Origin: Linum tenue
Lineage: Eukaryota; Streptophyta; Magnoliopsida; Malpighiales; Linaceae
Direction: 5' to 3'
Length of the DNA: 64,000 nt
Assembly (NCBI GenBank): GCA_946122785.1
Contig: CAMGYJ010000007.1
Coordinates: 5,906,909 to 5,970,908 of the forward strand
This document shows positions 12,001-23,794 of the stretch, one piece after another. The notes beneath the pieces were generated by a model that was not told where the DNA came from, ran no database searches, and saw nothing but the letters and a program-made list of their open reading frames with translations. The position numbers and the translations under genes were made by a program. How positions within the stretch are numbered: position 1 is the first letter of the stretch; each line of letters starts with the position of its first letter.

Positions 12001-14781
12001 ATGAAAGTTTGTCTCAATCAAAGAAAAGAGCCTCTGAATTGGTGAAGAAAGCTGATTACATGACTGTTTATACCTCCGACCTCGTGAAGGCTGTCCGCAA
12101 AGCAGCTGGAAATATAGGTAGTTGGATAAAGTTTGCTATCAAGATTAAATGCAGTTGTGGGTTAACATCTGCACAGGCTCTGACATGAAACGTTGACATA
12201 ATGAACATGATTGAACTATTTGTTTATCAACCAGACATTGTTTTATTGTTCCGTGGTTATGTCAGTTCAATGACAATTTGAAAGTTTTTTTTTAACTACC
12301 AGTGACATGCATTTCTTTCTTTTGTTGGTATGTTCATAGAGAAGCCATTGGAGGGGTTTCACATTGTTGTTGATGCTGGAAATGGTGCAGGAGGATTCTT
12401 TGCTGTAAGTTTTCAGAATCTTACAAGATGATTCTGTAAGAGTCTTTATTTCCAGTGTCATGAAAAGGATTTAGCTTCTGCAACAATAGTTTGTTACGCT
12501 GATACATAGTTGCATCATTCTATGTCAGAGATTTGATAAGATCACTGGCGTTCTTAAGAGATTTCTTTCGATTCACTGCATTGCTGTGTCACCTAGTACA
12601 CTCCCTCTTACAGCTGTCTGCAGTTTTCCTTTTATGGTTTTGAATATTCCCATTTAGTTAGTTTCTGTTTTAATTTTGTTTTATCAGGCAAAAGTTCTTG
12701 AGCCTCTTGGGGCAATAACTTCTGGGAGTCAGTTCCTAGAGCCAGATGGTAAGTATTTAAAAATGAAGATAAATAAATTATTAATTACAGGTTTGAGTGT
12801 GAATATCTGATAGCGATCTCTCTTGGATCAGGTATGTTTCCCAATCATATTCCCAACCCAGAGGATAAGGCAGCAATGAAAGCTATCACCAAAGCAGTCC
12901 TTGCTAACAAAGCTGATTTGGGGATCATCTTTGACACAGACGTTGACAGGTAGATGCTGACTTCATTCTATCCAGTCTATCAGCATGCTATATAACATGG
13001 TGATATTCAAGGCAATGCTCCTATTCATTTCCATTTAGATCTGCTGCCGTGGACTCTACTGGACGCGAGTTGAACCGCAATCGCTTAATTGCGCTGATGT
13101 CTGCTATTGTCCTGGAGGAGGTAAGCATCTTCCGATTTCCATTGTTTTCAATGTGTGCCTTCCTCTCTTATGGAAATCCCTTCTCTCCTTGGTTTTTATT
13201 TTGAGTGGGCTTGTCTTGTATCTGTTTCAGCATCCAGGAACAACTATTGTCACCGACAGTGTAACTTCTGACGGGTTGACTACATTTATTGAAAAGAAAC
13301 TTGGTAAGCCAACACCATGAAAAGGTTAAGGTTTACCTTGATTATATGGACGTTAAATTCACACCTGCACAAATTTCTTTTAGGTGGAAAGCATCATCGG
13401 TTCAAAAGAGGCTACAAAAATGTGATTGATGAAGCCATTCGTCTGGTAAACATACTCTCTTTCTCATACTATTCTTAAGGTTTGGTTAAAACTGTCATCA
13501 GCAATTGAGGAAACAATCTTGTATCATGGCAGATTCATTGATACAAACCTGCATTGGTAGTTGAATGAGAAACCAATAATCTGCATGGATATTTATCCTG
13601 TAGCGTGATTAATTGGCCTGCGACAATAGTTGGTACTTTTGGAAATGCACATAGCTGAATAGCTTTTTCGTTATAGCAATCGAGTTTCCCCAATAGACTT
13701 TTAGCGGACTCTTCATTCTTTTGGCCTTTAGTTGCCGTCTTGCTAATTTTAATCCCAAATACTCACTTTATTTGTGTGCCAAATTCAATATAGAGCCTTC
13801 TGAGTTTCTCATGTTACTTTTGGATCTTTAGCAAAACGTGTTGTCGTATCTTGTTTCTCACGCTTCATTTGCCATCCTCTGCCAAAATGCTCACAGAACG
13901 CTGTTGGTGAGGAGTCACATCTTGCTATTGAAACCAGTGGACATGGAGCTCTGAAGGAAAACCACTGGCTTGATGATGGTGCATATCTCATGGTAGTAGG
14001 CTGAACTGTTACTTTTGTGAGACGACTTCTCGCTCGGAATATTTTATTCCCTCTTTGTTTATCCACAGGTCAAGCTTCTAAACAAACTTGCCTCAGCCAG
14101 GGCATCAGGAAATGGGGGTGGGAGCAAAGTCTTAACCGACCTGGTTGAAGGCTTAGAGGAACCTGGATTTGCAGTGGAACTAAGACTGAAAATCAATCAG
14201 AATCATCCAGATCTTAAAGGAAGGTATATTTTAACTTCTGATTCCCTTGTATGTCTGGCTATGCATGTCTTGTTGCAGAATTAAGCTAATCAGTAGGGAA
14301 AATTCCAGACCATTCCGGGAATATGGAGAGGCAGTTCTCAAGCATTTGGATAACTATGTAGCTTCTGACCCTAAACTTCAGAAAGCTCCAGTTAACTATG
14401 AAGGGGTGAGTTGATCTTTGATTAGCAGCTGATGAGATTTTGTACAGTTGCTGTGACTTGAGACTTTGAACAGTCCAGTTAACTCTTCATGTGTGTACGC
14501 AGCTCCGGGTTTCTGGTTATGGTGGATGGTTCCTTCTCAGGCTCTCCCTTCATGATCCTGTCCTTCCTCTCAATATTGAGGTCTATATCAGCTGCTCCTT
14601 CTCACGTTCTTAGCATAATCAGGCAGGATTTATTTAGCTCCTGCGTAACTGAAAGTGAATTGTATTGCAGGGACCAACCGATGCTGATGCTGTAAAACTG
14701 GGAATTGCTGTGGCTTCTGCCGTGAAGGAGTTCCCTGCTCTGGACACATCTGTGTTGGACAAATTCGTCCAAGGTTCGTAA
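9053..14781 (+). CDS. Plastid-type phosphohexomutase (phosphoglucosamine/phosphoglucomutase family)
   Basis: Alpha-D-phosphohexomutase moving a phosphate between sugar positions; substrate not certain. Eighteen exons join in phase to 614 aa: 9053-9059, 9715-9927, 10188-10251, 10702-10885, 11259-11311, 11601-11689, 11881-12117, 12340-12404, 12688-12748, 12832-12949, 13039-13120, 13231-13303, 13384-13445, 13897-13992, 14069-14223, 14309-14405, 14503-14580, 14671-14781. The basic, Ser/Thr/Gln-rich first ~90 residues look like a plastid transit peptide. Visible motifs: phosphoserine loop TASH (Ser205), metal loop DTDVDR (359-364), sugar loop ETSGHGA (448-454). The phosphate loop reads RVSGYGGW (from Arg554) instead of the usual RxSGTEP. 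Resembles the plant family of Arabidopsis At5g17530/At1g70820. The first coding exon has only 7 nt. Confidence 0.88.
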
Positions 14782-15246
14782 GACTCGGGGCTGTTTTTGC
14801 TTTTTGGCGCTCGTGAGCCACTTTTTTGCTTACTTAGATGGTGGATGAGCTGGAAAAGTTGTGTTTCGCTTGTATATGAACGATGAAGATTGAATAAAAG
14901 CAAAGATACAAACATCTTGTAACAGTTTCATCCATTTATGAAAGAACTGACACTTGATTTTTGCTCTCTATACAAACCCATTTAATCCCAACCACAACCC
15001 ATTTGCAACCTCTGCTGATCATGTTCAGGCAATCTAAATCAGGCAGCGATTGCTGAAGCTTTTTACAATCATGATACAACTACATTATGCAACATATCTG
15101 CATTTAGATAAGTTCCCATTCCATACATATGACTTATATACAACAAGAGCAGCTGCTGATAAGGATCCTTCCTACTTTCGACATTCTTTTTCTTCTTTTA
15201 CCTACAAGTATCTGCGTGTAATTTTGTTGAAAGGAGACGCTAACTG
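14782..15246. other. Convergent 3' flanks of phosphohexomutase and GNAT genes
   Basis: These 465 bp separate the two stops of convergent genes. An AATAAAA poly(A)-like signal lies at about 14894 on the plus strand. The rest is probably 3' UTR of both transcripts, which may overlap. No other gene seen. Confidence 0.6.
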
Positions 15247-16760
15247 CTAGTTCGTTGTGGAGTTTAGCAGCTTCATCATGAAGTTGAATTGAACATCTGG
15301 GGAGGTTCTAGGCTGAGGCCAGTTTGCACCCTCAGGCACCCTGATGGACTTGAACCCTTGCCCTCTGTACAGTCTGATAGCACCAGGGTTACGCAGATCA
15401 CAGTGAAGAGCAACGGCATGGCAGCCCCAAGTCTTAGCCAATGCTTCTGCCTTGGCTACAAGCTGTTTTCCTATCCCCTTTCGCCGGTACCTCTCTCGAA
15501 CTGCTACATTCGATATGTAGGCAATTCCAGTCCTGTCACAGGCAACCTGAGTTACTAAGCCAAATTAACAAGGGAAATGGTGGAAGCAAGAAGGCTCACC
15601 TTCTTTGGCGCAGTGGGCCTTTTCTAGGAAGGAAATCGGCAACAGTGTCCACGGTCAAGATCCCGGCAACATATCCCTTGTTGAGAGTGAACTTGGCATC
15701 AAACCCTCCAATCTTGATATCCTCGCTACCAATGTAGAAGGATTGATCAATGGAGCTGCTGCCAACAACAGCCACAAGGCAGATTTTCTTGCAACCAGCA
15801 GGTACAGAGAAGCCAAGCAGCATTCCAACTATCCTATCCATTCTCAGCACGAAATCCATTGGGAAGGAGTAATCAGGGAAGAAGGAGCTGCAGTGAGTCT
15901 CTGCCACTTCCCAACAGTCCTCAACCCTTGCCTCCCTCACCGTTATCTCTGGTGACAGAGTTGGGAACAACTCCGCCACTTGACTTGCTCTGCATATTCC
16001 TGCAGTTTGGTGACCAGAATCGACCTGAATGATATTCCACACCAGCCCAAAACTAACCGAGAATATAGAAAAGTGCTAAAACAAAGAAAATAAGATAGCG
16101 TAAAAGGCATTGGAATGCGGCTGAAAGAGAAAACAACCATTCTCAACAACCATTACAAGTTACAACAATGCCAGCACTAAAATAACCACGTTCAAGGAAC
16201 TGGGTTTTGACAAGCAACTGAAATTTATGCTCTTAACACTGAACACCAAAAGGGTCATGTGATCCACACGCATGCAATTACAGATACATACAATAGAAAG
16301 GTAAAACGAGTAGACAACAATGGCAAGCTCAATTCTAGGCAGAACTAGCTTAACCTGAGATAAATGGCCAAAGTAGTAATCTGAAAGACTCAATAAAACT
16401 ATATCCCATTAGAGGCGAAATTCACCAGATCGAAAACAAGAGAAAAAGGAATGATCTTTGCAGTAGAAAAGCAGCATAAAACCCACGATTGACACCGAAC
16501 CAACAACAGGAGAACAGAAAGAGGAAAAGGGTAAGCATCAAAGCCTGCTTTTTGTAAACCACGAACAACAGAAACCCACCCGATTTGGGAAGAGAATGGA
16601 TGAAAACAGAGGGCTCGCCATGAGAAATCCCTAGAGAAGAAGGAGAAGAAGAGAAGTGCTGATGAGGGCGCTTGAGAGTGAGAGTGGGATTAGAGTCCAC
16701 GGAATTGCCGGTGAAGGAAGAGGTGGGAGGAAGAGGGATTCCCAAAGGCAACGACCGCAT
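15247..16760 (-). CDS. Plastid GNAT-family N-acetyltransferase (GNAT6-like)
   Basis: Acetyl-CoA-dependent N-acetyltransferase. Three exons on the minus strand, 16760-16580, 15999-15600 and 15532-15247, join in phase to 288 aa. The first ~60 residues are Ser/Thr/Pro-rich without acidic residues, like a plastid transit peptide. The GNAT fold follows: ITVREARVEDCWEVAE (strand 1), GYVAGILTVDTVADFLPRKG, then TGIAYISNVAVRERYRRKG with the acetyl-CoA pyrophosphate loop RRKGIG, and NPGAIRLYRGQGF near the end. From memory it resembles Arabidopsis At2g06025 (GNAT6), one of the plastid dual Lys/N-terminal acetyltransferases. That exact orthology is an inference. It is divergent from DCP2. Confidence 0.85.
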
Positions 16761-17330
16761 TTCCCGAGATTCTGTTCTGTCCTGTCCTTGTTTGTTTCCT
16801 TTGTTGCTTCCCCTCCCTCCTCCCTCAGCAACCGCAACAAAATCCCAGATTCTTTTCTTCCTTCCTGCCTAGCTGGGTTTTCTTTGGGATTTCATTCTGT
16901 GTGGTAACTGCTGAAGTGCTGATCTTTTTTCTTCCTCAAAGGATGTCTTTTGCATTGCTTCGCTCGCCCGTTTGTCTCGATTGGGCTATGAACTTACGAT
17001 GGACCGAAACGGGATGTCGGCCCAGTGGAGTGAGCCCATACATGGGCCCAACAAGGGGAGTTTCTCCGCGTTGTGGAAGAGACACTCTGGAGAGATGGAG
17101 AAGATGAATCGGTAAAGAGGAGGAGGGTGTTGAGTTCAATTGGGGAGTTGGATCCCAAAATCGGCCGCTGCCGCCGGGAAGAAAGAGAAGACGAGCTCTT
17201 TCTTTCCCTTTCCGCCCATTTAAACGATCGCCATCGCCAAAACGGGAAGAGCTCCTTTTCCATTCATAATCACTGCAAGAAGCACAAAAGAAGGGACGAA
17301 GAAGAAGAAAAGAAAATTTAGGTGCGTGAA
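16761..17330. promoter_or_regulatory. Shared divergent promoter region of GNAT and DCP2 genes
   Basis: 570 bp between the GNAT start (minus) and the DCP2 start (plus). It contains GGGCC/GGCCCA-like elements at 17021-17051 and a purine-rich DCP2 leader at 17225-17330. No TATA box is obvious on either side. A bidirectional promoter is inferred from layout only. Confidence 0.5.
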
Positions 17331-20300
17331 ATGTCAGGTCTGCACCGATCTTCCAGCGCTCCGTTGAAGAACGGCCATGGCGGCCTTCCTCCTCAAGAGC
17401 TCCTCGATGACCTCTGCAGGTTTAGCTCCCAAACTCGCCTCTTCTCTTTCCTCTTCGTTTGTTTCTTAGTCCGAATTTTTCCTTCGGGTTCCCCCCGTAA
17501 AGCTGCTATGTACTTGTTGTCAATGCTAGAGACTGCTGTGAGTTCCCTCTTTTGGTTGTATTGGAAGTGAAGATTGTGAAGCTTCTTCTTGCCTTCATTC
17601 TGTTACGAGTCGAGAGAAATTGAAGGAAGTGAACTGAGCTTGGTTTAGTAGCGCTTGCAGATTTGTTTGAATTGCCGTGGTTCTCTTGAACTTGTTTGAA
17701 CTTAGGAAAATGGAATCTTCAATTGATAGTTCAGAGCAAATGGTGTTAGTTCAGTTGCTTTGGATCAGTGTGTTAAGGCTGTTTAGTTTCATCACCTGGA
17801 TAAGCATGTGCCTAGTTTCTTTTCGAGTTTATACTTGTTCTGAGATCTGTTGTTTGATGACATGTGGTGGAAAACCCGATTCATGCTGAAAGTTTGCTCT
17901 TCTGCAGCCTCCCATGAGAGGCCTTCCTTTTTTTAGTTTGACAAATTTGTGTCTGATATTGATCTTTCATATTGCAGCCGTTTCGTTTTGAATGTTCCCC
18001 AAGAAGATCAACAATCATTTGAGAGAATTTTATTCCTTGTGGAGTATGCACATTGGTTCTACGAGGACAATTCTGTGGAGAAGAATCCATCATTGAAGTC
18101 ATTCAGCTTGAAGGAATTCACCACTTTGTGTATCCTTCGTTATGTATCATGCAAGTGTTGTTTGTTTATGTATTCAGCAGGTCCTCTGGTTATCCGTTTT
18201 TCGATACCCAGAATATTAGAGTCATTTATCCGTTTCTCTCTTAAATGATTTTACGGACGGTCTATAGTCTATACGATTATAGCTTTGCATATTTTCTTTT
18301 TTAGTATGCTCAGTTGCAAACAAAGATGGTGCTTCTGTAAGCCTTACTCGCTAAAGTGTAATGATTGGATTAGGAGTATTTTTATGGTCGCTTGCATCTT
18401 ATTGACTTGCATATTTCTTGTGACCCATTTTTCACTGTTCTTTACTAATGTCATGTATGGTAGTTATCGAGGGTTGTTTGAAAGCATGCCAAGTCTTAAT
18501 TTCACACTCAGTAATATGTTTCTCTTTAGTTATTTTGTCTACTCTCTATTTTCTCAATATCTTGTTTTTATTTGTTCTACCAACCGTATGTTCCTCATCC
18601 GCACCGTCACTTTTCTGTCTATTGGACCATTTTTCCTTAATGGTTTACAGTATTTAACAGCTGTGATATTCTACGACCATATGTTCCTCATATAGAAAAC
18701 ATATTCAAGGATTTCACCTCGTACAAAGTTCGAGTACCCGTAACTGGGGCAATTATTCTGGATGAGACCTATGAACGGGTGAGTAAGAAGCATCAACTCT
18801 TGTCTAATTTACTTTTGTGGATGTGAACTGGCATTGGTGATTAAGAAACTCCCTGTTAATTTTGATATGGTCGATGATGGTGGCTAATGCATTTTTATGT
18901 CATTGGTTATTACAGTCATCCCAAGCTTCCTCTTGACTTAATAAAGGGGACGAAACATATGTAGTTAGGATTGCATTAATCTCCGTCTGATCTTTCTCCA
19001 TTGTACAATCCTGATAATAACAAATCTGATTACTGCTTCATCATTCTGTAATAAGTATGAAGGAATGAAGGGACATCAGTATGCATTTTGTATTGGCAGA
19101 TAACTATATTGACTTTTGAGGTATCACCATGTATACAATTCTAACTTTCTAATAGATGAATATTTGGTCGCAAGACAAAAACATTAAGTCGGGTAAAATA
19201 CTATTGCTTTATTTAGTTTGCATGTCATCCATATCAGGCTGGTCTGATCTTCAGTCTTGTGATTTAGGTTAGGTAGCTTTTATACATAATATACCGTTAT
19301 ATTTTTATAGAGTAAACCAACATTTTTCTTCTTCTGCACAGTGCTTGCTGGTGAAAGGGTGGAAAGGGACGAGTTGGAGTTTCCCACGTGGTAAAAAGAA
19401 CAAAGATGAGGAAGACCATGCATGCGCTATCCGAGAAGTATGATTTTTTCTTGAGTTCCCAATTTGTTTGAGGCTTTGAGTAGTAGATCTGAAAGCTATT
19501 CCTCGAGCTATAATGGTTTGAATGCCTAACTCATATCATCAATTACTTGTTTATCAACATTTAGGTCTTCGAGGAAACAGGTTTTGACGTTTCCGAGCTT
19601 CTTAACAAAGATGAATATATTGAGGAAATATTTGGACAACAGAGGGTTCGGCTCTACATAATTGCTGGTGTAAAAGATGATACAACATTTGCTCCACAGA
19701 CCAAAAAGGAGATAAGTGTATGTCATTAACTTGCACTCTCAGTCTCCTGTTATGTGATCTGAAAGCATTCTGATACCTAGAAAGAAATAGCATCGATAAA
19801 TTGTTCCTTCATGGCTTCGAGTATATGCATCTGCTTTTTTTTCCCTTCGCTTTTCTTCCCTCTGGTGGTGTTTTATTTATACTTCCTAGCTTTTGTGACT
19901 TGGTTGGTGATTGAACTTGCCAACATATCCTGCATCATTCACGGGCAAGCCCTAGAATATTATGGCCCTCTTTAGGATTAGGAAGATGCCAAAGTTCTTA
20001 GATATCTGTGTTGGACTTGGATGAACAAAGGATAACCTTTACAATCTCTGAGTTTGTGGTATTTATGTCAGCATGAAAGAATGAATAGAACGGTGGGTAT
20101 GGTGAGGAATGCTTTCTAAATAAGCATCCTGCTTGCAGGAAATTGCCTGGCAGCGACTGGATGAGCTCCAACCAGCAAATGATAATGTCATATCACGTAG
20201 TATCATCGGCCTCAAACTTTACATGGTTGCTCCATTCTTATCGTGAGTACTCTGGCCAAGCATTTAGGTCTTTCTCAATTAGTCAAAGTCCTTTCCCATT

Positions 20301-20718
20301 CTAACGAACTACTTGTGTCGTAGGTCTCTGAAATCGTGGATTTCATCTCATCCGCCCTCTATGGCCCCAAGACCCGATCTCCCTCTCAAAGGTTCCACTT
20401 TTCTTCGTGCACCTTTTTCACTGCACCTCTTTGATTTCGTTCCATTATAGTTCCTGCTCATACAAGAGTTCTAATGTCCCCACTTGGTATGAAGGTGTAT
20501 CCATGTGGAAAGCAAGGAACAGCACGTTGGTAGGCAGCACAAGCACAGCAGTAACGGAGAGCCAATTGACTAGGCCCAAATCCGATGCTCATCATCATCA
20601 GCATCATCATCCTCATCCTCCTCCCTCTCCTCCCGACACGGGGCCTGGCGAGAGTTTCAGAAACTTCAGATTCGACAAAGCTGCAATCGTCAGAGCTGCT
20701 GAAGCTCGTTTCTCATGA
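17331..20718 (+). CDS. DCP2: mRNA-decapping enzyme subunit DCP2
   Basis: Nudix hydrolase removing the m7G cap in 5'-3' mRNA decay, in cytoplasmic P-bodies with DCP1/VARICOSE. Eight exons join in phase to 337 aa: 17331-17419, 17978-18129, 18651-18778, 19342-19437, 19565-19717, 20139-20242, 20324-20391, 20495-20718. The N-terminal helical domain starts [18 protein letters not shown]. The Nudix box is exact: G140, E146, then REVFEETGF (154-162). Box B follows ([16 protein letters not shown]). The C-terminus is short with a His-rich stretch (about 290-300) and ends in [19 protein letters not shown], the conserved plant DCP2 tail. Exon joins such as FTTLLFNSCDIL agree with Arabidopsis At5g13570 as recalled. 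Divergent from the GNAT gene. Confidence 0.93.
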
Positions 20719-22370
20719 CCTTCCCGTTTCCGCCCTGTAAATGATCTATGCTTACATAGATGGATTAGAGCAGTTGACATGTATTACCGCTAGCTTGCCA
20801 TCATTCCCCAGTCGTCCTCAACGTGTTAGCTCTGATGTATATTGGTTCGTGTCAGCAAATTCCAGATGATGGGTTTCGTGTAAATCCTGTACAGTAGTCC
20901 ATCCCGTTTTGTGTTGAAAATGGAGCAGTTGTGATCAATTACCATGTTAGGAATCTGGTGGAAGTTAAAGGTATGTTTTTCTTTGTGGAGAACTCTTAAA
21001 GTCCTAGTTGTTGAAGCTTCACTGTCTTCTAATTCTTCTGAATGCCTGCAGTTTGTTTCTGTGCGCAGCGTTCCGGTAATCTTGTAGACGACGAAAACTG
21101 CAGCTGCTGTTGTGGTTCTCTAGTTTCTTCTTTGGGGGTACGAGAAAGACACTGGAAACTTATTGTGGGATTCTTGTCATCATGATCGTTGAGCTGAGTT
21201 GACATGGTAACAAGACTGATTTGAATCGTGCCTTTCTTTTGTTGAAATTCCATTGTCTAATGCGTACATGGAGACACAGAACGACAAGCAATAATGTTAG
21301 CGTTGTCGCTATCAGCCTATCAACATTTAGCTAAAGGAAACATTTGCAACCACTCCCTCTGTTGGGAATCTTTCTTTTCCTGGTGATTATTGTTGTTCAT
21401 CATCTCTGGTTCAATTCGATTTGTCGTCACAGAGAGGTGCTGATCAGAAGCTCAAAAACATCAAATGATGTTGCGTTTGTGCTGGTCCAGATCAAATGAT
21501 TTTGGCCCGACTCAAATCGTGGTTATTAGTTTAGTTAGTGGGATTCCCAGCCTCCCTTTTGTCATGTGGCCTTCAAAAAATGGGTGTCCATTACCTCCTG
21601 GCCAGGTTGTGTAAGACAAGATACCCCCATCTCTTGGTTATGGGCCACTTCTCTTGATGTTTTTTCTCCACCTCTTTGTCGAACTATATTGTATCGACAG
21701 TCTGATTGGAAAAATTATTTATTGGAGTGCAAATCAGTGTAGAAGTTTACCGGTATAAAACTGTTGAACTATGAATTAAGCACAAAGTGTCATACCACTA
21801 ACTTATTTTGATATGAAAGAAGAGCTTAAAGAAAGTTATGGCTAACGGCACTCCATCTCTTAATTGGTTTGGAGTTTGGACATGGATATTGGTCGATGGT
21901 CCTCCAGTTATTCTGTGGCCCTGATCTGATTTGATCTGTATCGCAATTCATCAAAATTATCATTGAGTATTAATCATGCATGCGTATGCGCCAAGTGGAT
22001 GTAGTTTAAGGATAGGAGGATGATCAATTGTCGCCATTATGTTGGATAAGAGAATACTTTAGTCTCTAATGGGATTATGAGAAAGCTTAGATAAAGAGTG
22101 ATGAGATCGACCTATTGGATTCCATCCTTTTTGGCATTTTCTACGTCTCTAAAAGTCTCAAAAGCTTTGAGTTGAAGGAAAGCAAAGACCAAGAGAGATG
22201 AGAGTATAATTATGTTTGGGTTGGGTTGGGTGAGTGGATAAATAGTTGTTTTCATCAATCAATTCTAATAACTCCAGTTATTATGAGAGGTTTAGTTATG
22301 AATTATATGATATACACTAATATATTTTCTTAAACTTAAGTCACTTATATAAACTTTAAGTTTGCACTTT
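20719..22370. other. Intergenic region downstream of DCP2
   Basis: Starts with the DCP2 3' UTR. AT-rich DNA follows with no recognisable gene, RNA or element; open frames are short and without motifs. Confidence 0.5.
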
Positions 22371-22985
22371 AGAAAATTGGGTTGCCGAGATTCGAACAAA
22401 AGAATTCTCGATGACAAAAGACTATAATATATCATGTCATGATCTAGTAGATACCAATAAGACTGTCCACAACCCGAGAGCTAAAAGCTCAAAATGACAT
22501 TTTAGCCCCCCCCCCCCCCCTCAACTTTTACTTCAACCCTGGCTAAACCCAAGGCTAAAAAGCCAAATAGAGGTTTTGAGTAGCTAAAATAGCTCTAATT
22601 TGGAGAGGGGCAAAAGGAGGGGGCTAAATGAACTGGTACCTCCATTAGCAAAAAAACAACCACATAAACAACTAAAATGACGTGTTTTGTGTTTTTGGTT
22701 TTAGTTAATTAAATTAAAATAACGTGTTTTTCAGCTGAAGAATTCATTTCGGTATAATTTTCGTTCGTTTGAATTTTATTTGAAGGAAAAAAATTATAAT
22801 CAATGAATTTTTTTAACTAAAAACAACAGTATCTCCTAAATTGTTCAAAATCTTGGGTTGCACTGTCGGAAATTGGGTTATCGAGATTCGAACAAAAGAA
22901 TTCTCGATAACAAAAGGCAGACTCTGATATACCATGTCATGATCTAGCAGATCCCAATAACCACGTACCACTTAATTTCGATAAC
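22370..22985 (-). repeat. Pair of TRIM-like internal fragments in direct repeat
   Basis: Two related ~90-bp blocks lie at about 22376-22470 and 22868-22962, sharing GAGATTCGAACAAAAGAATTC and CATGTCATGATCTAG. Read on the minus strand they give ATGGTATATCAGAGTC followed by TTTGTTCGAATCTC. This is the same order (PBS-like, then GTTCGAATC) as the TRIM internal region at 55.4-56.1 kb. A poly(C) run (about 22506-22520) lies between them. They are probably decayed TRIM copies. Confidence 0.5.
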
Positions 22986-23487
22986 TCAAATCTTGGGTTC
23001 AATTATGAATCATACACCGCTTATTATTATTAGCTAAGCAAAGATGAAAACGGTAAGAAGAAAAACGGAAACAAACAAAGAGTTGTTTGCTTGCTTGCTT
23101 GCTTTTGGTCGATTTTGTCTATCATCAAATCATGAACCAGATCGGCCTCACTCTCTTTCACGGGATCGGAGCTAGCTACCTGTTTACACCCAAACACACT
23201 AACACTATGGCTAATTAGCTACCTCACTCTTTTGCGCAAGTCGTTACGTTTATGATGGTGTAATTTTTGGATAGATTCAAAAGGTACCGTATCACCTCAA
23301 GTAAAGAGGTTGTCAAATAATCAAGCAGAATCGAAAGAACACGAGAATTTTTTAACGGGATATCGTCAGTAGGACACTAGTCCACGGAGAGGATCTCCCT
23401 CTCAAATTTTAGGTTTTCTTATTTTGTTAACTTGAGAGTACATATTACAACGATATAAATAGGTTGTAATTACAACCCTAATCCGAA
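22986..23487. other. AT-rich region, possible old LTR remnant
   Basis: No gene. A stretch at about 23380-23487 with GATATAAATAGG, ACAACCCTAATCC and GGCTATTTAC resembles promoter or end regions of plant copia LTRs. No partner LTR is visible in the window, so this is tentative. Confidence 0.3.
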
Positions 23488-23794
23488 TGGCTATTTACAA
23501 CATGGTATCCATAATTAACAGAGGTCCGTGTCGTGTTTGTGAAATTGTATTATTGTATTACCAGTTCAACAAGAAAAAAAATTCTTGCTGGAGGCTAAGC
23601 CGGTATAAAATGATTGGACCACTGTTTCATCATAAATATCCCGTAACGCAGATTCTCGGTACGATTTCGCAAATGGATCCATGGATTGATTGATTGTGTA
23701 TACAGTAGTGGAACTCTGCGTGTGAGATTCAGGAGGGAGTAAAGTGAAATTGTGATTTTAGGTTATAATGTGTATATTGATACCTTAAGAAACT
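23488..23794 (+). repeat. 307-bp segment A, empty-site copy
   Basis: Near-identical (about 5% different by eye) to the segment at 25491-26518 once the 712-bp MITE there is removed. It starts at TGGCTATTTACAACATGG and ends exactly where the copia LTR begins at 23795. Its unbroken ACAGTAGT at 23702-23709 is the pre-insertion target of the hAT MITE in the other copy. Confidence 0.85.
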
